Made by a program: the position numbers and the translations under genes
In this document: piece by piece, positions 7,450-12,902 of the stretch
Position numbering within the stretch: the first letter of the stretch is position 1
How the letters are laid out: every line of letters starts with the position of its first letter
Notes under the pieces: generated by a model
Databases searched by the model: none
The model's input: only the letters and a program-made list of their open reading frames with translations
Told to the model about the DNA's origin: nothing
Origin: DATLTV01 sp035533375
GTDB taxonomy: Bacteria; Patescibacteriota; Minisyncoccia; UBA6257; 2-01-FULL-56-20
Length of the DNA: 23,080 nucleotides
Assembly (NCBI GenBank): GCA_035533375.1
Contig: DATLTV010000021.1
Span: 1-23,080 of the forward strand
Direction: 5' to 3'

Positions 7450-8556
7450 ATGAAAACGATACTTATAAAGCTTCTTGAGCTCATCCGATCGTCCGCAAAT
7501 AGGACGAAAAAGCCATTAGGAATGGCGGTTTTTTTGACGGTGGGCCTTATTATCGCAAGTTTTTTCATTATTTCCAAGAAAACTGCTTCAGCCGGGGAAC
7601 GGGGCGTACTTGGGGGGCCGCTAGACACAAGCAACCTTTCTTTGCCCGCATCCGATGATTTATCGACAAGCTTCGGTGCGGCGATGGGCGGCGAATTGCC
7701 CGACGCCGCAAACACTCCTGCCGGAGATACTTTGGCCGGTAACGTTATCCCGGGAAATGACCTGCTCGGAAGCGTGAGCGATCCCGGCCAGCCGATCGGC
7801 CCGGTATTCTCCCGCGACAGCCTCATCCCCTACGCGGTGCAGAAGGGCGACACGCTCTCCGGTATCGCCGAATATTTCGGCATTTCCCTTGATACGCTCG
7901 CGAATGCCAACCCCGACGTGAAAGCGCAGTTGATCAGGCCGGGAGACATATTGAATATTTTACCCACCTCGGGCGTTGTCTACCAGACAAAAAGCGGCGA
8001 CACGCTTGAATCCGTCGCCAATTATTTCAATGTGCCGGCAAATAATATTCAGGAATTCAATAAATCGGTGAATTTCGGCACGCTCACCGCCGGCATTTCA
8101 CTCGTAATCCCGGGCGGCAAAGCCGGACTTGCTTCATCGCACAGCTCTCTGCCCAATTTTAACGGCGATTTTATCATGCCGGCGAACGGATATAACTGGG
8201 GCACCCTCCATCCGCATAATGCCGTCGATATCGCCGCCTCCTGCGAAACGCCGGTCGTGGCATCGGCGGAAGGGCTCGTCGTACCCGATCCAAATTTCGG
8301 AAGCGGCGCGAGCGGCTGCCCGGCCGCCGACACGCCGAGTTCCTGTAACGGCGGCTACGGCAGGTTTGTACTCATCGAACACCCTTTTGGAAATAATATC
8401 GAAACGCGCTATGCGCACTTGGATAAAGTGCTCGTAAACATCGGTGATTACGTGCAACAAGGCCAGGAAGTCGGCACTATGGGACAAACCGGCGATGCTA
8501 CCGGTTGCCACGTGCATTTCGAAGTGCTTGGAGCCCAAAATCCGTTTGCAAAGTGA
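7450..8556 (+). CDS. Membrane-anchored LysM-LysM-M23 metallopeptidase (peptidoglycan endopeptidase)
   Basis: 368 aa. A single N-terminal membrane segment (about 25-42) anchors the protein facing outward; a low-complexity linker (about 50-125) follows. LysM 1 spans about 127-172 (KGDTLSGIAEYFGI) and LysM 2 about 177-221 (SGDTLESVANYFNV); these bind glycan strands. The C-terminal M23 domain (about 240-368) has the zinc ligands H256xxxD260 (HNAVD) and the second site H354-V-H356, plus YAHL (321-324), so it should be an active zinc endopeptidase cutting peptide crosslinks. Extra cysteines (265, 290, 299, 353) may form disulfides. A GG-rich stretch lies upstream of the ATG. The gene is monocistronic: it diverges from uvrD, and a 19-bp hairpin starts within its stop codon. 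Likely role: wall remodelling, division, or opening the wall for the T4SS or pili. Confidence 0.93.
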   Translation: MKTILIKLLELIRSSANRTKKPLGMAVFLTVGLIIASFFIISKKTASAGERGVLGGPLDTSNLSLPASDDLSTSFGAAMGGELPDAANTPAGDTLAGNVIPGNDLLGSVSDPGQPIGPVFSRDSLIPYAVQKGDTLSGIAEYFGISLDTLANANPDVKAQLIRPGDILNILPTSGVVYQTKSGDTLESVANYFNVPANNIQEFNKSVNFGTLTAGISLVIPGGKAGLASSHSSLPNFNGDFIMPANGYNWGTLHPHNAVDIAASCETPVVASAEGLVVPDPNFGSGASGCPAADTPSSCNGGYGRFVLIEHPFGNNIETRYAHLDKVLVNIGDYVQQGQEVGTMGQTGDATGCHVHFEVLGAQNPFAK

Positions 8557-8598
8557 TCGTATTGTTTTCGCAACAGCCATTGCGAAAACAATACGATC
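8555..8598. terminator. 19-bp perfect hairpin overlapping the M23 gene stop codon
   Basis: GATCGTATTGTTTTCGCAA (8555-8573), 6-nt loop, then its exact complement (8580-8598). It begins within the TGA stop and lies between convergent genes. There is no T-run after the stem, so it is either a bidirectional block to read-through or a dispersed palindrome, rather than a classic intrinsic terminator. Confidence 0.6.
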
Positions 8599-8630
8599 AT
8601 CCCGGAAACCGCGAAGTGGTTATCCGGGAT
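8599..8630. repeat. Second intergenic hairpin (ATCCCGGA...TCCGGGAT)
   Basis: ATCCCGGA plus AACC (8599-8610) pairs with GGTT and TCCGGGAT (8618-8630), with one bulged A and a 7-nt loop. It follows directly on the 19-bp hairpin. The 10-mer CCCGGAAACC recurs at about 10842 in another intergenic region, which suggests a dispersed hairpin family. Confidence 0.55.
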
Positions 8631-8673
8631 CCACGCCGTTATCCTAATAAGTGCTGGGTGGAAAAATAATTTC

Positions 8674-10197
8674 CTATACTTCTTCCCGTAACCGGTAGCT
8701 GAATGCCTCCGCAAGATGCTCGGCGGAAACTTTTTCTTTTTCTTCAAGATCCGCAATCGTGCGGGCTGTTTTTAAAAGTCGGTAATAGCCGCGCGGTGAG
8801 AGGCGGGATTTATCGAGCGTGGACAAAAAATTTTCCGCTCCGCGGTCGAGCGAAATCATTTCTTCCGCCTGGCGCGAACTCATTTCGGCGTTCGTATGAA
8901 TGCGCAAAGTTCGGAACCGATCCGCCTGGATCTCTCGCGCGCGTTCGACGCCGCGCTTGATCGCGGGATTCGCCGGCTCCATTTTTTTTGCCGCGCGCAA
9001 ATCGGCGATATCCACCCGCTGCACCTTGATCTGAAGATCGATGCGATCGAGAAACGGCCCGGAGATCTTTTTTTGATAGCGGATCGCTTCGTATGGCGCG
9101 CAGCGGCATTCCTTTTCCGCATCGCCGAAATAGCCGCAGGGACACGGATTCATCGCGGCGATGAGCGTGAACTTCGCAGGAAAAATAAGGCTGCCTTTCG
9201 ACCGCGCAATATGTACCGCGCCTGATTCCATGGGCTGCCGCAAGGCCTCAAGAATATTTTTCTGGAACTCCGGCAATTCGTCGAGAAAAAGGATGCCGCG
9301 GTGCGCAAGACTGATCTCTCCCGGCTTCGGATCCGTGCCGCCGCCGACGATTGCGGCGGCGGACGCCGTCTGGTGCGGCGCGCGGAACGGGCGGCGGCTC
9401 ATGAGGCCGCCCGGCGCGATTCCCGCGGCGCTCCAGATTTTCGTGATCTCGATCGCTTCTTCGCGCGAAGGATCCGGTAAAATTCCCGCGAGCGCCTGGG
9501 CGAGCAAACTTTTCCCCACGCCGGGAGGCCCAACCATGAGCAAATTGTGCATTCCCGCGGCCGCGATCACGAGCGCTCGCTTCGCATTTTCCTGCGACCG
9601 GATCTCCGAAAAATCCGGCGTATCCGAACCGTGCGCCGCGATCGGAGCAAACACTGTCGGCGCGATGTCCGCGCGTTCTTCCAAAAAATCGACCGCGCCG
9701 CGAAGCGTTTCGACCGGGATCACTTTTATATTCTCCACCGCTGCCGCTTCATTTGCGTTCTCTCGCGGCAGAAAAAGATATGTAAAACCTTTTCGTGCGG
9801 CGATTTCCGCGATATTCAATGCGCCGCGCACCGGCCGCAGCCGCCCGTCGAGCGCAAGTTCGCCGATAAACACCTTGTCCGTTGCATCGAATTCCGCCAT
9901 CTGTTCCGTGCCGCGGAGATAACCGAGCGCAATCGCCAGATCGTAGTGCGATCCATTTTTCTTCACGTCTGCGGGCGCAAGGTTCACGGTGATCTTCCGA
10001 TTCTCGCGGTTCGGCGGCTTCACGCCGGAATTCTTGAGCGCGGAATTCACCCGCTCCTTCGCTTCATTGAGCGCTTTGTCGGCGAGACCGACGATATTGA
10101 AAACATGCAGGCCGACATTCAGATCGACCTCGACCTCGATAAGCTTCGCATGCACGCCCTCGAGCTCCGCCGAATACACCCGCGCAGGATTTTTCAT
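8674..10197 (-). CDS. comM: YifB/ComM-family AAA+ ATPase (Mg-chelatase-like)
   Basis: 507 aa, the usual length for the family. The N-terminal region has GLADKALNEAKERV, then NLAPADVKKNGSHYDLAIAL (71-90) and GELALDGRLRPVRG (112-125), all YifB hallmarks. The AAA+ core has Walker A GPPGVGKS (223-230), RRPFRAPHQTASAAAIVGGG, and Walker B ILFLDELPEF (about 297-306), then a cysteine cluster (CPCGYFGD...CRC) and the C-terminal RLSPRGYYRLLKTARTIADL segment. In Vibrio and Haemophilus ComM is a hexameric helicase that drives branch migration when single-stranded DNA is integrated in natural transformation. Start at 10197 is favoured because MKNPARVYS matches family starts. An 8-bp hairpin lies just upstream of the ATG. 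It is downstream of the DksA-like gene but separated by 198 nt of structured DNA. Confidence 0.95.
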   Translation of the reverse strand: MKNPARVYSAELEGVHAKLIEVEVDLNVGLHVFNIVGLADKALNEAKERVNSALKNSGVKPPNRENRKITVNLAPADVKKNGSHYDLAIALGYLRGTEQMAEFDATDKVFIGELALDGRLRPVRGALNIAEIAARKGFTYLFLPRENANEAAAVENIKVIPVETLRGAVDFLEERADIAPTVFAPIAAHGSDTPDFSEIRSQENAKRALVIAAAGMHNLLMVGPPGVGKSLLAQALAGILPDPSREEAIEITKIWSAAGIAPGGLMSRRPFRAPHQTASAAAIVGGGTDPKPGEISLAHRGILFLDELPEFQKNILEALRQPMESGAVHIARSKGSLIFPAKFTLIAAMNPCPCGYFGDAEKECRCAPYEAIRYQKKISGPFLDRIDLQIKVQRVDIADLRAAKKMEPANPAIKRGVERAREIQADRFRTLRIHTNAEMSSRQAEEMISLDRGAENFLSTLDKSRLSPRGYYRLLKTARTIADLEEKEKVSAEHLAEAFSYRLREEV

Positions 10198-10198
10198 T

Positions 10199-10220
10199 TC
10201 TCCATCTTACACGATGGAGA
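10199..10220 (-). promoter_or_regulatory. Hairpin abutting the comM start codon
   Basis: TCTCCATC (10199-10206) and GATGGAGA (10213-10220) form an 8-bp stem with a 6-nt loop, one base from the ATG. In comM mRNA this would hold the start region in or beside a stem. A TATAAA box lies upstream (10228-10233, minus strand). Confidence 0.4.
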
Positions 10221-10237
10221 TAAAATTTTTATAAAGC

Positions 10238-10277
10238 GATTCTTGACACGAGTAACGGCTTACTCATGTCGAGAATC
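10238..10277. repeat. 18-bp near-perfect intergenic hairpin between dksA-like gene and comM
   Basis: 10238-10255 and 10260-10277 are complementary at 16 of 18 positions with a 4-nt CGGC loop. There is no T-run. Just beyond are further inverted repeats, CCGG-type at about 10280-10296 and ATGCTTC/GAAGCAT at 10300-10306/10323-10329. The rest of 10278-10395 holds no gene I can support; a stretch near 10330-10365 resembles the 'GGATCTCGAAC...TTCAGGATGAC' type of dispersed repeat seen in many bacteria. Confidence 0.55.
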
Positions 10278-10395
10278 GTCCCGGTAAAAGCCGGGGTTTA
10301 TGCTTCCGAAAGAATTAATACCGAAGCATGGATCTCGAACCAAGTTCAGGATGACGGAAGAAGTCCCGGATCGGCACATCCAGCAAGCCAAAACC

Positions 10396-10734
10396 TTATC
10401 GCCCGAATGCTTTCTTACAATTCTTGCACAGCCTCGATTCCGGAGAAGCGGCCAGGACTTCTTTCTCAATCTCCCCGCTGCACTTTTCACAAATACCATA
10501 CTTCCCTGCTTTTATTTTCTCGATCGCCGAATCAACCTCAACGATCTGCCCCTTTAGCCCCTGGCCTGCGGCAAGCTGATTATCGAATGCCTCGGTTTCG
10601 TTCTTTTCCTCGTCAAAGTCATCGACATCGCTTCCAAAGTCTTCCGGCGTCTCATCTTTTTCAAGCTCACCCAAAAGCTCCTGGCGCTTCTTCTCGAGTT
10701 GTTTTTTATATTCTTCTATGTGTTTACTGTCCAT
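10396..10734 (-). CDS. DksA/TraR-family C4 zinc-finger protein
   Basis: 112 aa from ATG 10734. A coiled-coil-prone N-terminal half (residues 1-70, rich in Glu/Lys, starting HIEEYKKQLEKKRQELLGEL) is followed by IEKIKAGKYGICEKC and a C4 zinc finger: C82, C85, C103, C106. Family members bind the RNA polymerase secondary channel and adjust initiation, often with ppGpp. The acidic pair at the coiled-coil tip is plausible (DDFDEE, about 38-43) but not aligned. The open frame extends upstream to 10890, but that stretch is not family-like, and a promoter (TTGCAC, 17 nt, TATAAG) lies just before 10734, so the shorter start is chosen; the 5' UTR would be only about 3 nt. No Shine-Dalgarno. Confidence 0.88.
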   Translation of the reverse strand: MDSKHIEEYKKQLEKKRQELLGELEKDETPEDFGSDVDDFDEEKNETEAFDNQLAAGQGLKGQIVEVDSAIEKIKAGKYGICEKCSGEIEKEVLAASPESRLCKNCKKAFGR

Positions 10735-10744
10735 GGATATGTTG

Positions 10745-10773
10745 CTTATAAGGTTATTGGTTAGCCGGTGCAA
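10745..10773 (-). promoter_or_regulatory. Promoter of the dksA-like gene
   Basis: Minus strand TTGCAC (10768-10773), 17 nt, TATAAG (10745-10750); a TTGACG hexamer lies just upstream. The -10 ends 10 nt before the ATG. Confidence 0.5.
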
Positions 10774-10933
10774 CGTCAATAGATGCCCGCGATAACCGAC
10801 TTTAGAATTTATTGATATTCGGCGGATATAATGTACGAATACCCCGGAAACCAAATAATCCGGCAATCCGGCAATTCTATGGCAAAACACCCTCTATGGG
10901 TTTAAATAGGAGAAAATTCGTTAAATATGCATT

Positions 10934-10961
10934 TTGACAAACTTTTTTGTTTGTTTATCAG
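10934..10961 (+). promoter_or_regulatory. Candidate promoter with an inverted repeat in its spacer, upstream of the yraN-like gene
   Basis: Consensus -35 TTGACA (10934-10939), 16 nt, TATCAG (10956-10961; 4 of 6). ACAAAC (10937-10942) and GTTTGT (10949-10954) form an inverted repeat lying across the -35 and spacer, so a dimeric regulator could block it. Confidence 0.4.
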
Positions 10962-11069
10962 CATGCTTAATAAATTGAAAAAACCCATTTTCCTTATAAA
11001 ACCTATGCCTACTGTAAAACAATGTAATTCGACAAACAATTCTTATAGGATTTAAGCGTTTTTACTGAT

Positions 11070-11085
11070 TGTTTGTCGACAAACA
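11070..11085. promoter_or_regulatory. 16-bp perfect palindrome (operator candidate) before the yraN-like gene
   Basis: TGTTTGTCGACAAACA is its own reverse complement and ends 6 nt before the ATG at 11092. An ACAAAC half-site lies at 11032-11037, and a near copy TGTTTGTCGGCAAACA lies inside the gene at 11363-11378. Confidence 0.6.
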
Positions 11086-11091
11086 CTAGCC

Positions 11092-11493
11092 ATGGGAGGT
11101 AAAACTACCAACTCAATAGTGGGGGCGCTCGGGGAGGATATCGCCTGCCGATATATAAAATCGAAGCGTTATACGGTTTTATATAGGAATCATAGGCAGG
11201 GATGGGATGAAATTGATATCATTTCCCGATCGCTGAGTTCAAAATTGGTGTTTTTCGAGGTGAAGACGATTTTAGGGGACGTGAGCGAAAATGAGCCAAT
11301 CATATTACCAGAAGACAATATGACTTCGGCCAAGCTTAAAAAGCTACGCAGGGGTTGTACAATGTTTGTCGGCAAACATCCCGAATTAATAAGGGATGAG
11401 GTGGGATGGCAAATCGATCTTTTGGCAATAGTCCTTTTAAAAGGCGGCCTCGACAGTAAAGGGCCAACGATCCGGCACTACGAAAATATTTGA
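11092..11493 (+). CDS. YraN/UPF0102-family predicted endonuclease-like protein
   Basis: 133 aa. The family pattern is clear: GALGEDIACRYIKSKRYTVLYRN (residues about 11-33), then WDEIDII (about 38-44, where family members usually have GEIDLI) and FFEVKT (about 54-59). E, D and ExK correspond to the PD-(D/E)xK nuclease-fold core, so a structure-specific or Holliday-junction-type nuclease role is plausible; the function of the family is not settled. Its length is near the usual 115-130. ATG 11092 is followed by GGAGG, downstream rather than upstream, and there is no upstream Shine-Dalgarno. It is preceded by several GTTTGT/ACAAAC sites and ends within the next gene's promoter, so it is probably a separate, regulated transcript. 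Confidence 0.82.
   Translation: MGGKTTNSIVGALGEDIACRYIKSKRYTVLYRNHRQGWDEIDIISRSLSSKLVFFEVKTILGDVSENEPIILPEDNMTSAKLKKLRRGCTMFVGKHPELIRDEVGWQIDLLAIVLLKGGLDSKGPTIRHYENI
11363..11378. promoter_or_regulatory. Intragenic near-palindrome matching the upstream operator
   Basis: TGTTTGTCGGCAAACA differs from the perfect palindrome at 11070-11085 by one base. It could be an auxiliary operator inside the yraN-like gene, or chance within codons for MFVGKH. Confidence 0.35.
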
Positions 11494-11517
11494 CACCGGT
11501 GGTCGAGGGTGTATAAT
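11490..11517 (+). promoter_or_regulatory. Consensus sigma-70-type promoter of the nusA operon
   Basis: Exact TTGACA (11490-11495), 16-nt spacer, exact TATAAT (11512-11517). It overlaps the TGA stop of the yraN-like gene (11491-11493). Expected start near 11524. Confidence 0.8.
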
Positions 11518-11526
11518 AAAATCATT

Positions 11527-11553
11527 AAACACTCGCTTTTAAGCGGGTGTTTT
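11527..11553 (+). terminator. Leader hairpin directly after the nusA transcription start (possible attenuator)
   Basis: AAACACTCGC (11527-11536) pairs with GCGGGTGTTT (11543-11552), 10 bp with one G-U pair and a 6-nt loop; the 3' arm ends in a short T-run. Placed about 3 nt from the predicted transcript start it cannot be a terminator for a normal-length upstream RNA made from this promoter, but it could serve transcripts from yraN or act as a pause/attenuation hairpin. Confidence 0.5.
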
Positions 11554-11598
11554 CGTCCTTATGGGTCGCGAAAAAAATTAAAAATTAATGCTCGAAAA

Positions 11599-12840
11599 AT
11601 GATCAACGTCAAAGAACTCGCGAAGGCGTTAAAACAAGTTGCGGAGGAGAAAGGATTGCAGCCGGAAAAGGTCCTGGAGGCTATCGAATCGGCAATCGCG
11701 GCGGCATACAAAAGAGAGTACGGGGATCGCAGTGCAATCGTGAAGGCAAAGCTCGACATGAAAACGGGCGAATTGAAGTTTTGGCAGGTGAAAACGGTCG
11801 TCGATGAAACGACGGTCCGTTTCGTTGAAGAAAGCCCGGAAGAGGAAGTAAAAGGCGATGAAAAAAATATAAAGCAGGCGATCGCGCCGGAAGATGAGGA
11901 GATGAAATTGCCGCGTTTCAATCCGGAACGGCATATCGCGCTCGAGGAGGCAAAAAAAACAAAGAAGGGCGCGGTTCTCGACGAAGAGCTGACGTTCCCG
12001 CTTGAAACGCACGAAGACTTCGGGCGCATTGCGGCGCAGACGGCGAAGCAAGTCATCCTCCAAAAACTTCGCGAGTCGGAGCGCGATTCGATCCTGAATG
12101 AATGGCGCGATAAGGAAGGAACTATTGTAAGCGGCGTCGTACAGCGTTTCGAACGAGGCAACGTTTATATAGATTTGTCAAGGACTATCGGCGTAATGTT
12201 TGCGAACGAATCTATTCCCGGAGAACATTACCGCGCCGGCGAGCGTTTGCGCTTCCTTGTGCTTACCGTACAGGAAGATGCGCGCCTGCCCGGCATTATT
12301 CTTTCGCGATCGCATCCGAAATTCGTTATGGAACTTTTCAAGATGGAGGTGCCGGAACTCGCCGAGGGAGCCGTGGAAATAAAGGCGATCGCGCGCGAGC
12401 CGGGAAATCGCACGAAGCTCGCCGTCGCTTCGACGTCCGATGGCGTTGATCCCGTGGGCGCACTCGTCGGCCAGCGCGGCACGCGCGTCATGGCGGTCAA
12501 TAACGAATTGGGCCAGGAAAAGATTGATATTATCGAGTATGCGGAGGATCCGGAAAAATTCATTTCGAATTCGATCTCTCCCGCGAAGGTGCGTTCGGTC
12601 GAGATTATGCCGCGCCGCGAAGCGAGAATCTACGTGCCCGAAGACCAGTTGAGCCTCGCAATCGGCAAAGGCGGGCAGAATGTGCGGCTTGCGGCAAAGC
12701 TCACCGGTTGGAAAATCGACGTACGCTCCGAGAAGCGCCCGGAAGAATCGCAGGAAGGCGGTATTGCCGGATCGATCGATGCCGACCAGATTCCCGTGGA
12801 ACCGGAGGATGGGGACGAAAAAGGAGATCTCTCTGTGTAA
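11599..12840 (+). CDS. nusA: Transcription elongation/termination factor NusA
   Basis: 413 aa from ATG 11599 (MINVKELAKALKQVAEEKG, typical NusA N-terminus). The open frame extends 30 codons upstream, but those cover the leader hairpin and are rejected. Order: RNA polymerase-binding N-terminal domain (about 1-165, with acidic insertions), S1 domain (about 172-240, GTIVSGVVQRFERGNVYIDL), KH1 (about 255-320, DPVGALVGQRGTRVMAV) and KH2 (about 330-385, LSLAIGKGGQNVRLAAKLTG), then a short acidic tail; the C-terminal AR repeats of E. coli NusA are absent, as in many bacteria. It binds RNA polymerase to control pausing, termination and antitermination. No Shine-Dalgarno; ATG CTC GAA AAA TGA just upstream ends in an ATGA overlap with the start. 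H+-pyrophosphatase follows after 62 nt. Confidence 0.95.
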   Translation: MINVKELAKALKQVAEEKGLQPEKVLEAIESAIAAAYKREYGDRSAIVKAKLDMKTGELKFWQVKTVVDETTVRFVEESPEEEVKGDEKNIKQAIAPEDEEMKLPRFNPERHIALEEAKKTKKGAVLDEELTFPLETHEDFGRIAAQTAKQVILQKLRESERDSILNEWRDKEGTIVSGVVQRFERGNVYIDLSRTIGVMFANESIPGEHYRAGERLRFLVLTVQEDARLPGIILSRSHPKFVMELFKMEVPELAEGAVEIKAIAREPGNRTKLAVASTSDGVDPVGALVGQRGTRVMAVNNELGQEKIDIIEYAEDPEKFISNSISPAKVRSVEIMPRREARIYVPEDQLSLAIGKGGQNVRLAAKLTGWKIDVRSEKRPEESQEGGIAGSIDADQIPVEPEDGDEKGDLSV

Positions 12841-12902
12841 TTGTTGAATCAGGATTTCCAAATAAATCAAAACAGGCCGGAAAATAAAAAAATATATAAA
12901 TT

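Larger units (their letters stand above)
10735..11091. other. 357-nt intergenic region with divergent promoters and repeated GTTTGT/ACAAAC half-sites
   Basis: AT-rich region between the divergent dksA-like and yraN-like genes. It holds the dksA promoter (10745-10773), a plus-strand TATAAT at 10827-10832 without a -35, a CCGG-rich imperfect hairpin (about 10841-10872) sharing CCCGGAAACC with 8601-8610, a TTGACA promoter at 10934, and five GTTTGT or ACAAAC half-sites. A 42-codon open frame (10927-11055) is possible but unsupported. No RNA gene was recognised. Confidence 0.6.

Noticed and set aside
9161..10287. Overlapping long plus-strand open frames
   Set aside because: Antisense to comM, which has all YifB motifs in the minus frame.
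10260..10499. 79-codon minus-strand open frame downstream of the dksA-like gene
   Set aside because: The translation contains a VILNLVRDP-type string typical of dispersed palindromic repeats read as protein, and it overlaps the dksA-like gene.
10735..10890. 52-codon N-terminal extension of the dksA-like gene
   Set aside because: Not similar to DksA/TraR proteins and covers the promoter; the family-like sequence begins at 10734.
10927..11055. 42-codon open frame with AGGAG about 13 nt upstream
   Set aside because: Spacing is too long, the sequence is AT-driven and lies over the operator region; no homologue recognised. Kept only as a remote possibility.
11509..11598. N-terminal extension of nusA
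   Set aside because: It covers the promoter -10 and the leader hairpin; NusA proteins start at MINVKEL-like sequence.
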